Positions 44,089-52,705 of a stretch of 64,000 nt of DNA are shown in pieces. A program made the translations under genes and the position numbers. Origin of the DNA: Cereibacter_A azotoformans (GTDB lineage Bacteria; Pseudomonadota; Alphaproteobacteria; Rhodobacterales; Rhodobacteraceae); the NCBI RefSeq assembly GCF_003050905.1, contig NZ_QAOT01000018.1; one strand, given 5' to 3'. The notes under the pieces are model-generated. The model made no database searches and was not told the DNA's origin. It saw only the letters and a list, made by a program, of their open reading frames with translations. The stretch's first letter is position 1; the number at the start of each line of letters is the position of its first letter.

Positions 44089-45576
44089 TCAATGAGCGAA
44101 CCAGACCGCCTTGAGGTCCGTGTATTTGTCCATCGCATGCAGCGACTTGTCCCGGCCGAAGCCCGATTGCTTGAAGCCGCCGAAGGGCACGGCGAGCGAG
44201 CCGCGGTCGAAGCAGTTGACCCAGACCACGCCCGCGCGGAGCGCCTTGGCCGCGCGATGGGCGTTCTTCACAGACCCGGTCCAGACCGCGCCCGCGAGCC
44301 CGTAGACGGTGTCATTGGCCACCGCCATCGCCTCATCGAAGCCCTTCACCGGGATGGCCGAGAGCACGGGCCCGAAGATCTCTTCCTGCGCGATCTTCAT
44401 GTCGTTGCGCACACCCTCGAAGATCGTGGGCTCGATGTAGAAGCCGCCGGTCTCGGTCTTCACCCGGCCGCCGCCGAGCACGGGTCGCGCGCCGTCGGCG
44501 CGGCCGGCGTCGATATAACCCAGCACGCGGTCCATCTGCTCTTCGCTCACCATCGAGCCCATGCGGGTGGCGGTGTCGAGCGGATCGCCGGGCGCAAAGA
44601 CCTTGGCCTGAGCCGCGATCTTCTCGAGGAGCTGGTCGTGGATCGTCTCGTCCACGATGAGGCGCGAGCCCGCGTTGCAGACCTGTCCGGTGTTGGCAAA
44701 GATGCCGGCCGCGATCCCGGCCGCCGCCGCGTCCAGATCGTCGCAATCCGCCAGCACCACCTGAGGCGACTTGCCCCCAAGCTCGAGCCCGATGCGCTTG
44801 ATATTGGACTGACCGGAATACTGCATGAAATACTTGCCGACCTCGGTCGAGCCGGTGAAGCCCACGCAATCGACATCCATATGCAGCCCGAGCGCCTTGC
44901 CTGCGATATGACCAAGCCCCGGCACCACGTTCAGGACCCCCGGAGGCATCCCCGCCTCGATGGCGAGTTCGCCGAACTTCAGCGCGGTGAAGGGCGATTG
45001 TTCGGCGGGCTTCAGGATCACCGAATTGCCGGTGGCGAGCGCAGGCCCGAGCTTCCAGGCGGCCATCGACATCGGATAGTTCCACGGCACCACGGCCGCC
45101 ACGATCCCCAGCGGCTCGCGCATGACGAGCGTCGTCATGTCATGCGCCGTGGCCGCCACCTCGCCATAGACCTTGTCGATCGCCTCGGCATACCAGGCGA
45201 TGCAGGCGGCAGCGCTCACCACGTCGCCGTTGTAGGCGTTGGCGATGGGCTTGCCCACGTTGAGCGTCTCGAGCAGCGCCAGCTCCTCGCGGTGGGCAAG
45301 GATCAGCTCGGAGAAGCGCAGCAGGATGCGCCGCCGGTCGGCCGGGGCCATCCGCGACCAGACGCCTGACTCGAACGCCTTGCGCGCCGAGCGCACCGCG
45401 ACATCCACATCCGCGGCATTGCACGAGGCCACATCGGTCAGCAGGCGCCCGTCGCCCGGATAGATGCAGGCGAAGGTCTCGCCCGACAGGCTGTCGACAT
45501 ACTGGCCGTCGATGAAGGGGCGGTTCGGAAGGGCCACGGCTTTGGCGCGGGCGTGCCAGTCGATCTCTTGCAGCAT
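44089..45576 (-). CDS. Aldehyde dehydrogenase
   Basis: 495-residue NAD(P)-dependent ALDH. Cofactor and catalytic elements are VPWNYPMSMAAWKLGPAL (about 163-180), GFTGSTEVGKYF (about 240-251), the catalytic Glu in LELGGKSPQ (about 265-273) and nucleophile Cys in NTGQVCNAGSRL (about 293-304). FGGFKQSGFGRD near the end resembles aminoaldehyde and betaine-aldehyde dehydrogenases. It lies directly after the transaminase, so a semialdehyde produced by transamination is the probable substrate. Confidence 0.92.
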   Translation of the reverse strand: MLQEIDWHARAKAVALPNRPFIDGQYVDSLSGETFACIYPGDGRLLTDVASCNAADVDVAVRSARKAFESGVWSRMAPADRRRILLRFSELILAHREELALLETLNVGKPIANAYNGDVVSAAACIAWYAEAIDKVYGEVAATAHDMTTLVMREPLGIVAAVVPWNYPMSMAAWKLGPALATGNSVILKPAEQSPFTALKFGELAIEAGMPPGVLNVVPGLGHIAGKALGLHMDVDCVGFTGSTEVGKYFMQYSGQSNIKRIGLELGGKSPQVVLADCDDLDAAAAGIAAGIFANTGQVCNAGSRLIVDETIHDQLLEKIAAQAKVFAPGDPLDTATRMGSMVSEEQMDRVLGYIDAGRADGARPVLGGGRVKTETGGFYIEPTIFEGVRNDMKIAQEEIFGPVLSAIPVKGFDEAMAVANDTVYGLAGAVWTGSVKNAHRAAKALRAGVVWVNCFDRGSLAVPFGGFKQSGFGRDKSLHAMDKYTDLKAVWFAH

Positions 45577-45612
45577 CTGGATCCTGTCGGAGGGAGTTTC
45601 GTCGCGGCCGCC

Positions 45613-47016
45613 TCAGACGGCGGCCGGTTCTTTCGCGGTCAGACCGTGGGCCGCGCCCACTTCGGTGATCGCCTGCCGCATGATCGCCACCATGTCGTCG
45701 ATCTGCGCGCGCGAGATGATGAGCGGCGGCGAGATCACGCAGAGGTCGCCCAGCGGGCGCACGATCAGCCCCAGCTCGAAGCAGCGCTCGTCGATCTTCA
45801 GCGTGAAGGCCTTGTCCTCGGCCGTGCCGTCCGCACGGGTCGGGTCGAGCAGGCATTGCACGCAACCCACGAGGCCCACCGACCGGGTTTCCGCCACGCC
45901 CGGCAGATCGCGCAGCGAAGCGAGCGCCGCGGCGAAATGATCCGCCATCTCGCGCGCCTGATCGACGATGCCCTCGCGCTCCATCAGCTCGATGTTGGCG
46001 AGCGCCGCGGCGCAGGCCACCGGCTGGTTGCTGTAGGTGTAGCCGTTGGTGAACCAGCTTCCCCTGGCATTCTCGCCCGAGATCCGCGCCAGCACCGCCT
46101 CGGAGATCGCGAGCCCGCCGAGCGGGACGTAGCCCGAGGTCACGCCCTTGGCGAAGGTGATGATGTCCGGCACCACCCCGAACACCTTTTCCGAGGCGAA
46201 CCACTCGCCGCAGCGGCCGAAGCCCGTCACCACCTCGTCCGAGATATAGAGGATGTCGTGCTTCTCGCAGATCGCCTTGAAGCGCGCGTGATAGCCCTTG
46301 GGCGGGATGATGACGCCGCCCGAGGCGAGGATCGGCTCGGCCAGGAAGGCCGCGATCGTGTCGGGGCCGAGGCTTTCGATCCGGTCCTCGAACTCCTGCA
46401 CCAGATCGTCGAGGAAGGCCTCCTGGCTGCGGTTGCCCGCGTGGCGGGGGTTCGGGCTCGACAGGAAAGAGATCCGGTCCTGCTCGATGTCGAAGTTCGG
46501 CCAGTTGCCGGTGCGCCCCGTGCAGGCGGCGGTGAGCGCGGTCGAGCCGTGATAGCCGTCGTAGCGCACGATGATGCGCTTCTTCTGCGGCCGGCCCAGC
46601 ACGTTGTTGTAGAATTCCGAGAAGCGCAGCGCGCTGTCCACCGCGGTCGAGCCGCCGGTGGTGAAGAAGATCCGGTTGAGATCGCCCGGCGTCAGCGTGG
46701 CGATCTTCTGGGCCAGCCGCGCCGCGGGGCTCGATGCCATGTACCAGGGCGAGGCGTAGGGCAGAACCATCGCCTGATGCGCCATGGCATCGACGATCTC
46801 GCGCCGGCCGTAGCCCACCTGCGCGCACCACATGCCCGCCGGCCCGTCGATCAGGCGGCGGCCGTCCTCGGCATAGACATAGATGCCCTCGGCATGGGTC
46901 AGCACCGGCTGCGCCGCCTTCCCGAGCTTCGCCATCTCCTGCGCCGGCAGGAGAACGTGATCCCGCATCGCCGCGCCCACCGCACCGACCGCTTTCGCCG
47001 CGTCATTCAGCGCCAT
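45613..47016 (-). CDS. Class III omega-aminotransferase
   Basis: 467 residues, fold-type I PLP enzyme. The cofactor Asp lies in ILYISDEVVTGFGRCGEWF (about 252-270) and the Schiff-base Lys in DIITFAKGVTSGYVPLGG (about 279-296). FFTTGGSTAVDSALRFS (about 114-130) and the conserved YDGYHGST are typical of omega-amino acid:pyruvate and diamine transaminases. It would convert a terminal amine to the aldehyde oxidised by the next enzyme. It heads the minus-strand catabolic operon and faces the candidate operator at 47125-47140. Confidence 0.9.
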   Translation of the reverse strand: MALNDAAKAVGAVGAAMRDHVLLPAQEMAKLGKAAQPVLTHAEGIYVYAEDGRRLIDGPAGMWCAQVGYGRREIVDAMAHQAMVLPYASPWYMASSPAARLAQKIATLTPGDLNRIFFTTGGSTAVDSALRFSEFYNNVLGRPQKKRIIVRYDGYHGSTALTAACTGRTGNWPNFDIEQDRISFLSSPNPRHAGNRSQEAFLDDLVQEFEDRIESLGPDTIAAFLAEPILASGGVIIPPKGYHARFKAICEKHDILYISDEVVTGFGRCGEWFASEKVFGVVPDIITFAKGVTSGYVPLGGLAISEAVLARISGENARGSWFTNGYTYSNQPVACAAALANIELMEREGIVDQAREMADHFAAALASLRDLPGVAETRSVGLVGCVQCLLDPTRADGTAEDKAFTLKIDERCFELGLIVRPLGDLCVISPPLIISRAQIDDMVAIMRQAITEVGAAHGLTAKEPAAV

Positions 47017-47124
47017 CGCCGCCCCCCGTCATCCGCACCTTGCGTCATTCTCCGACGGCCCCGTGCAACCGGGCACCGCCTCCGCCGTCAGTTGTGGTCC
47101 CTCTGGCTGGACAAGTCAACATTT

Positions 47125-47140
47125 TTGATTGCCCAATCAA
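47125..47140. promoter_or_regulatory. Palindrome TTGATTG-CC-CAATCAA, candidate TetR operator 2
   Basis: Perfect seven-base arms around two bases, inside a larger AT-rich symmetric stretch (47121-47148). It lies between the transaminase operon and the hydratase-dehydrogenase gene. On the minus strand GTTGACT (47121-47115) follows at nearly the same distance as the GTTGACA beside operator 1. It shares TGATTG-N2-CAATCA with that site. Confidence 0.6.
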
Positions 47141-47252
47141 TCAAAAATCTTGCGCGCCCCTTTCTGCCATGGTTAATCTGGCCGTGGCCGCCCCCGGGTC
47201 GGCCGGGATCTGGCATCCTCTGTGGCAAGATCATCGAAAGGCCCAAGGCACC

Positions 47253-49274
47253 ATGACCACCGACCTCATCCGGCGCAGGGACATCGACCAGATCGCGCTC
47301 CTGACCCTTGCCAACCCTCCGGTCAACGCGCTCGGCCGCGCCGTCCGCCAGAAACTCGCCGCCCTGGCGTCCGAGCTGGAGGCCGACGACAGCGTGCGCG
47401 CCGTGGTGCTGACAGGCGAAGGCCGGGTCTTCGTCGGCGGCGCGGACATCGGCGAGTTCGACCGCCCGCCCGAGGAGCCGCATCTGCCCGACGTGATCGC
47501 GGCCATCGAGGCGGCGCGGAAGCCCTGGGTCGCCGCGCTGAACGGCGCCGCCCTCGGCGGCGGGGCCGAGCTGGCGCTCGGCTGCCATTACCGGATCTTC
47601 GCGAAAGAGGCCCGGCTCGGCTTGCCCGAGACTGCATTGGGCCTCATCCCCGGCGCAGGCGGCACGCAGCGCCTGCCGCGGCGGATCGGCCTCGCCCCCG
47701 CCATCGAGGTCATCACCGCGGGTCGCACCCTTTCGGCCAATGAGGCGCAGGACGCGGGCCTCGCGGACCGGATCGCGGCGGGCGATCTGATCGCCGAGGC
47801 GCAGGCCTTCGCCCGCACCCTCGACGGTCCCCTGCCCCAGCCGGCCGGCGCGGCTTCGCTCGCCGATCCCGGGCCCGCCTTCTGGGAGGAGGCCCGCGCG
47901 CGCATCGCCAAAGCGGCCCGGGGCAACCCCGCACCCGTCGCGGCGCTCGAGGCGATCCACGTGGGCGTGGCAGAGGGCTTCGCCGCCGGCCTGCGCGCCG
48001 AGCGCGAGACTTTCCTGAGGCTGCGCGGCTCGGACGAGGCCGCGGCCCTGCGCCATCTCTTCTTCGCCGAGCGTGCCGCAGTGCGCCCGGCCGCTCTCCG
48101 CGGCATCGAGCCCGCGCCCATGGCCCGCATCGGCGTGATCGGCGGCGGCACGATGGGCAGCGGCATCGCGGCCGCCATTGCCGCGGCGGGGCTCGAGGTA
48201 ACGCTCGCCGAAACCGGGTCCGATGCGCTCGAGGCGGGCCTCACGCGGGTCAGGGCCATCTTCGAGGCGCAGGTGACGCGGGGGCTGACGGATCGGGCGG
48301 GCGCGGCGGACCGGCTGGCCCGCGTCAGCGGCACGGTCGGCCTCGGCCCTCTCGCGGTCTGCGATCTGGTGATCGAGGCGGTCTTTGAGGATCTCGCCGT
48401 CAAGCGGCGGGTCTTCGAAGACCTCACCCGCCTCTGCCGACCGGACGCGATCCTCGCCACAAACACGTCCTACCTCGACCCCGAGCGGATCGTGGCGGGC
48501 CTGCCCAACCCCGACCGCTTCATCGCGCTGCATTTCTTCAGCCCGGCGCAGGTGATGAAGCTCCTGGAGATCGTGCCCCTGGCCGCTACCACGTCCCGGA
48601 CGCTCGCGACGGGCTTCGCGCTCGCCGCGCGGCTGGGCAAGATCCCGGTGCAGGCGGGCAACGGCGAGGGCTTCATCGGCAACCGCATCCTCAAGCGCTA
48701 CCGCGCCGAAGCCGAGGCCCTTCTGTTCGCGGGCGCCAGCCCCGCCGAGGTCGATCAGGCGATGCGCGCCTTCGGCTTCGGGATGGGCCCGTTCGAGATG
48801 CAGGACATGGCCGGGCTCGACATCGCCTTCCGTGCCCGCGAGGCGGCGCGCGCACAGGGGCAGGACCTGCCCGAGGGGCCGGGCGACCGGCTGGTGCGCG
48901 CCGGCCGCCTCGGCCGGAAGTCGGGCGGCGGCTGGTACGATTACGCCCCCGAGAGCCGCCAGCCCCATCCGTCGGCCGAGGTGGCCGCGCTCATCGCCCC
49001 TCTGGTGACCCCGCGCCCCCGGCCGAGCGCCATGGAGATCGCGGAGCGGCTCATCGGCGCGATGGCCGAGGAAGGCCAGAGGATCTGCGACGAGGGCCTC
49101 GCGCAAGGCCCGGCGGACATCGATCTGGTCGAGGTCCATGGCTACGGGTTCCCGCGCCACAAGGGCGGCCCGATGTTCCACACCGCCCGCAAGGGTCCGA
49201 CCCGTGCGGGAGGGCCGGCGTGCCCCGGCCCGACCAACGCCGATCCACGCAAGGGAGGAGCCGCACCGACATGA
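47253..49274 (+). CDS. Bifunctional enoyl-CoA hydratase / 3-hydroxyacyl-CoA dehydrogenase
   Basis: 673 residues, FadB-like. The N-terminal crotonase domain (about 1-190) has NGAALGGGAELALGCHYRIF and PETALGLIPGAGGTQRLPRR, with both catalytic Glu retained. The NAD-binding domain begins IGVIGGGTMGSGIAAAIAAAG (quoted in part: GVIGGGTMGSGIA, about 292-304), and two C-terminal 3HCDH domains follow (NGEGFIGNRILKRY). It performs the hydration and oxidation steps of beta-oxidation. The start at 47253 has AAGG upstream. Its stop overlaps the thiolase start (ATGA). Confidence 0.93.
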   Translation: MTTDLIRRRDIDQIALLTLANPPVNALGRAVRQKLAALASELEADDSVRAVVLTGEGRVFVGGADIGEFDRPPEEPHLPDVIAAIEAARKPWVAALNGAALGGGAELALGCHYRIFAKEARLGLPETALGLIPGAGGTQRLPRRIGLAPAIEVITAGRTLSANEAQDAGLADRIAAGDLIAEAQAFARTLDGPLPQPAGAASLADPGPAFWEEARARIAKAARGNPAPVAALEAIHVGVAEGFAAGLRAERETFLRLRGSDEAAALRHLFFAERAAVRPAALRGIEPAPMARIGVIGGGTMGSGIAAAIAAAGLEVTLAETGSDALEAGLTRVRAIFEAQVTRGLTDRAGAADRLARVSGTVGLGPLAVCDLVIEAVFEDLAVKRRVFEDLTRLCRPDAILATNTSYLDPERIVAGLPNPDRFIALHFFSPAQVMKLLEIVPLAATTSRTLATGFALAARLGKIPVQAGNGEGFIGNRILKRYRAEAEALLFAGASPAEVDQAMRAFGFGMGPFEMQDMAGLDIAFRAREAARAQGQDLPEGPGDRLVRAGRLGRKSGGGWYDYAPESRQPHPSAEVAALIAPLVTPRPRPSAMEIAERLIGAMAEEGQRICDEGLAQGPADIDLVEVHGYGFPRHKGGPMFHTARKGPTRAGGPACPGPTNADPRKGGAAPT

Positions 49275-50470
49275 CAGAGGTCTTCATCTGCGACTATATC
49301 CGCACCCCCATCGGCCGCTACGGCGGGGTGCTCTCCTCCGTCCGCGCGGACGATCTGGGGGCGGTGCCGCTGAAGGCCCTGATGGCCCGCAACGGCGCCG
49401 TGGACTGGGAGGCGGTGGACGACGTGATCTTCGGCTGCGCCAATCAGGCGGGCGACGACAACCGCAACGTGGCGCGCATGTCGGCGCTGCTGGCTGGGCT
49501 GCCGGTCGGCGTCAGCGGCACGACGATCAACCGGCTCTGCGGCTCGGGCATGGACGCCGTGCTGATCGCCGCCCGCCAGCTCGCGGCGGGCGAGGCGGAA
49601 CTCGTGATCGCGGGCGGCGTCGAGAGCATGTCGCGCGCGCCCTTCGTGCTTGCCAAGGCCGGGACCGCCTTCTCGCGCACGGCCGAGATCCACGACACCA
49701 CCATCGGCTGGCGCTTCGTCAATCCGGCGATGGAGGCGGCCCACGGCGTCGAGTCCATGCCGCAGACCGGGCAGAATGTCGCCGGCGATTTCGGCATCGG
49801 CCGAGAGGCGCAGGATGCGATGGCCCTCGCCTCGCAGGTGAAGGCCGCGGCGGCGCAGGCGAGCGGGCGGCTTGCGCAGGAGATCACGCCGGTCCTCGTT
49901 CCGCAGCCCAAGGGCGAGCCGATCCCGGTCGAGCGCGACGAGCATCCGCGGGCAACGACGCTCGAGGCGCTGGCAAGGCTCAAGCCGCTCTTTCCGGGCG
50001 GATCGGTCACGGCGGGCAATTCCAGCGGCGTCAACGACGGCGCGGCGGCGCTGATCCTCGCGAGCGAGGACGCGGCCCGGCGCCACGGGCTCACGCCCAT
50101 CGCGCGCGTGCTGGGAGGGGCCACGGCCGGCGTCCCGCCGCGGATCATGGGCATGGGCCCCGTGCCCGCCGCGCGGAAGCTGATGGCCCGGCTCGGGCTG
50201 ACGGAGGCGGAGTTCGACGTGATCGAACTGAACGAGGCCTTCGCCGCACAGGCTGTTGCGACGCTCCGGCACCTAGGCATTTCCGAGGACGATGCGCGGG
50301 TGAACCCGAACGGGGGCGCCATCGCGCTCGGTCATCCTCTGGGCATGTCGGGCGCGCGTCTCACCGGAACCGCCGCGCTCCAGCTCCAGCTCTCCGGCGG
50401 GCGCCGGTCGCTCTCGACCATGTGCGTCGGCGTGGGTCAGGGCATTGCGGTGGCCCTCGAGCGGGTGTGA
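49271..50470 (+). CDS. Acetyl-CoA acyltransferase, PcaF/PaaJ-like (3-oxoadipyl-CoA thiolase type)
   Basis: 399 residues. The nucleophile Cys is in NRLCGSGMDAV (about 88-98), the active His in NPNGGAIALGHPLGMSGAR (about 344-362) and the second Cys in CVGVGQGIAVALE. The segment EIHDTTIGWRFVNPAM (about 141-156) is characteristic of 3-oxoadipyl-CoA thiolases rather than short-chain biosynthetic thiolases. This would release acetyl-CoA and, from a C6 dicarboxylate, succinyl-CoA. The substrate assignment is by pattern, not proof. Coupled to the hydratase-dehydrogenase gene. Confidence 0.88.
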   Translation: MTEVFICDYIRTPIGRYGGVLSSVRADDLGAVPLKALMARNGAVDWEAVDDVIFGCANQAGDDNRNVARMSALLAGLPVGVSGTTINRLCGSGMDAVLIAARQLAAGEAELVIAGGVESMSRAPFVLAKAGTAFSRTAEIHDTTIGWRFVNPAMEAAHGVESMPQTGQNVAGDFGIGREAQDAMALASQVKAAAAQASGRLAQEITPVLVPQPKGEPIPVERDEHPRATTLEALARLKPLFPGGSVTAGNSSGVNDGAAALILASEDAARRHGLTPIARVLGGATAGVPPRIMGMGPVPAARKLMARLGLTEAEFDVIELNEAFAAQAVATLRHLGISEDDARVNPNGGAIALGHPLGMSGARLTGTAALQLQLSGGRRSLSTMCVGVGQGIAVALERV

Positions 50471-50497
50471 CCGCGGTTGCAGAAGAACCGTCCCGCT

Positions 50498-50620
50498 TCA
50501 TGGGCGCAACGGAGCCCCTCTGTCGCCTTGTCCCCAGATCCGCGCCGCGGCGCGACCGCTTTCGGTGACGACGCAGATGTGCGTCTCGTCGAGCGACACA
50601 TCAAGACCCCGAAAATCCAT
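50498..50620 (-). pseudogene. IS110-family transposase N-terminal remnant
   Basis: A 40-codon frame on the minus strand starts MDFRGLDVSLDETHICVVTE, the usual opening of IS110-type transposases with the first catalytic Asp of the RuvC-like (DEDD) domain. It stops after ..GDRGAPLRP, so more than 85 percent of the transposase is missing. An old insertion decayed here, between the thiolase gene and the antiporter, at one edge of the catabolic block. Confidence 0.65.
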
Positions 50621-50733
50621 GGCCTGAACTCCTGGGTCGATTGCGCTGGCGGACACACGGAGGCAAGCGCCTGCGGAACCTGAGAGGCGGTTCCCGTGCT
50701 TTCCCTCCAGTCACAGTCATTCGTGAGGCAGAC

Positions 50734-52224
50734 ATGGAAAAGCCGAGGCCCGACCCGCCGCCCCTGCTACTCGCCCTTGTGCCGGTCCTGCTGACACTCG
50801 GACTCCTGGCCGTTCAGTTGTTCTATTTCGGCGACTTCACCCCGCATATTCCTCTGGTCATCGGACTGGCGATCACCGGGCTTGTCGGCGTGCTGCGCGG
50901 GCAGGAATGGCTGGACATCCGCGAGGGGGTCTTCCACGTCATCCATGTCTCGATGCCCTCGCTCTCGGTGCTGATCGTGGTGGGCATGATCATCGGGGTC
51001 TGGATCGCCTCGGGAACGGTGCCGACGCTGATCTACTACGGGCTGACCATCCTGAACCCGTCGATCTTCCTCGCCGCGGCGATGATCCTCTGTTCGGTCG
51101 TCTCGCTCTCGCTGGGCACCAGCTGGGGCACGGTGGGCACGGTGGGCCTTGCGCTGATGGGTATCGGTGCAGGCTTCGGCATTCCGGCCTACTGGACGGC
51201 GGGCGCCGTCGTCTCGGGCGCGTTCTTCGGCGACAAGATCTCGCCGCTGTCCGACACGACCAACCTCGCCCCCGCAGTCACCGGAGTGAACATCTTCGAT
51301 CATATCCGCAACATGCTGCCGACGACGGTGCCCGCGATGCTGATCGCGCTGGTGGCCTATCTGGCCGCCGGCTACGCGCTCATCGGATCGGACGAGGCCT
51401 CATTCGGCGCCATCGACAGGATCACCCGGGAACTTGACGCGAGGTTCGAGATCGGTCTCGTGCCGCTCTTGCCGGCGCTCGTGGTCGTGGTTCTGGCGCT
51501 GATGCGCAAGCCGCCGCTGCCGTCGTTGTTCGCAGGGGTGCTGGTGGGGGCGCTGATCGCGATCTTCCAGCAGGGCGCGGGCGTGCATGACGTCTTCACC
51601 TACGCCCAGTCAGGCTATGCCATCGACACCGGGGTGGCCGAAATAGACTCGCTGCTGAACTCGGGTGGCATCCAGTCGATGATGTGGACCATCTCGCTGA
51701 TGCTGATCGCGCTCGGCTTCGGGGGCGCGCTGGAGCGCACCGGCTGCCTCGAGGCGATCATCACGGCGATCATCGCGCGCGTGAAGACCTTCGCGGCGGT
51801 GCAAAGCTCGGCCATCGCCACCGCCTTCGCCACCAATCTGGTGGCCGGAGACCCCTATATTTCCATCGCTCTGCCGGGGCGGATGTATTCGCCGCTTTAC
51901 CGCGGGATGGGCTATTCCACCCTGAACCTCAGCCGCGCGGTCGAAGAGGGTGGGACGCTGATGAGCCCGCTGATCCCGTGGAACGCCGGCGGCGCCTTCG
52001 TGATCTCGGCGCTGGGGCTCGGGATCATGTCGGGCGACATCCAGAACCTGCTCTACATCCCGCTCGCCTTCGCCTGCTGGACGGCGCCGCTGATCGGTGT
52101 CTTCTACGCCTTCACCGGCTTCTTTTCTCCGCGGGCGACCGATGACGAACGGGCCGGCTGGGACAAGTCGTCCGAGGATGTCATGGATCTCGAAGATCAC
52201 GCGCTCTCGGACAGCAACGCCTGA
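50734..52224 (+). CDS. Na+/H+ antiporter, NhaC family
   Basis: 496 residues with about 11-12 transmembrane helices. NhaC signatures are SLSLGTSWGTVGTVGLAL (about 127-144), AVVSGAFFGDKISPLSDTTN (about 166-185) and SRAVEEGGTLMSPLIPWN (about 400-417). The protein exchanges Na+ (or malate/Na+-lactate in some relatives) for H+ in the inner membrane. The ATG at 50734 follows GTGAGGCAG. It is not in an operon with the next gene, which is convergent. Confidence 0.88.
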   Translation: MEKPRPDPPPLLLALVPVLLTLGLLAVQLFYFGDFTPHIPLVIGLAITGLVGVLRGQEWLDIREGVFHVIHVSMPSLSVLIVVGMIIGVWIASGTVPTLIYYGLTILNPSIFLAAAMILCSVVSLSLGTSWGTVGTVGLALMGIGAGFGIPAYWTAGAVVSGAFFGDKISPLSDTTNLAPAVTGVNIFDHIRNMLPTTVPAMLIALVAYLAAGYALIGSDEASFGAIDRITRELDARFEIGLVPLLPALVVVVLALMRKPPLPSLFAGVLVGALIAIFQQGAGVHDVFTYAQSGYAIDTGVAEIDSLLNSGGIQSMMWTISLMLIALGFGGALERTGCLEAIITAIIARVKTFAAVQSSAIATAFATNLVAGDPYISIALPGRMYSPLYRGMGYSTLNLSRAVEEGGTLMSPLIPWNAGGAFVISALGLGIMSGDIQNLLYIPLAFACWTAPLIGVFYAFTGFFSPRATDDERAGWDKSSEDVMDLEDHALSDSNA

Positions 52225-52330
52225 CCGGCAGGCGGAAGGTTGTTCCACTGAACATCGCGGCCGCGGGGCTGTCTTCGGCCGCCTCGCGGGGCAGGCCCGG
52301 GATGGCGCGCCGGTGGATCGCCCCGTCGGG

Positions 52331-52705
52331 CTATTCGAGGCGCATCATCATCTGCCGGACGCGGGCCTCCAGCAGCTGCATCCTGGCCTGCGTTTCGGCA
52401 AGGTCTTCGGTCAGCCGTGCGATCGCCGCCTCTGCGTGCGCATCGTCGGGGCCGGACAGTCCTGGCCCCTCTCCGGTCAGCAGCCAGGTCAGAGACACGC
52501 CGAGGATGCCGGAAAGGATGTGGACCTGGTTGGCGCGAGGCATCGCCGCGTCCTTCTCCCAGCCGTCGTAGGTCGCGGGCGCGACGCCCAGCGCGGCCGC
52601 GGCCGCCGCCTCGGTCAGACCCGCCGCCTCGCGCGCCGCAGCCAGGCGGTCACCGAAGGTGGCGATCGCATCGCTGAACCACAGTTCGGGATCTTCCGCG
52701 TTCAT
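52331..52705 (-). CDS. XRE-family regulator with C-terminal coiled coil
   Basis: 124 residues. A Cro/C1-type helix-turn-helix spans about 18-75 (RLAAAREAAGLTEAAAAAAL, then GVAPATYDGWEKD). The last 40 residues (AEAAIARLTEDLAETQARMQ) form a predicted coiled coil for oligomerisation. The start overlaps the stop of the ABC ATPase gene (ATGA), so regulator and transporter are cotranscribed. It probably controls that operon, which is inference. Confidence 0.83.
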   Translation of the reverse strand: MNAEDPELWFSDAIATFGDRLAAAREAAGLTEAAAAAALGVAPATYDGWEKDAAMPRANQVHILSGILGVSLTWLLTGEGPGLSGPDDAHAEAAIARLTEDLAETQARMQLLEARVRQMMMRLE

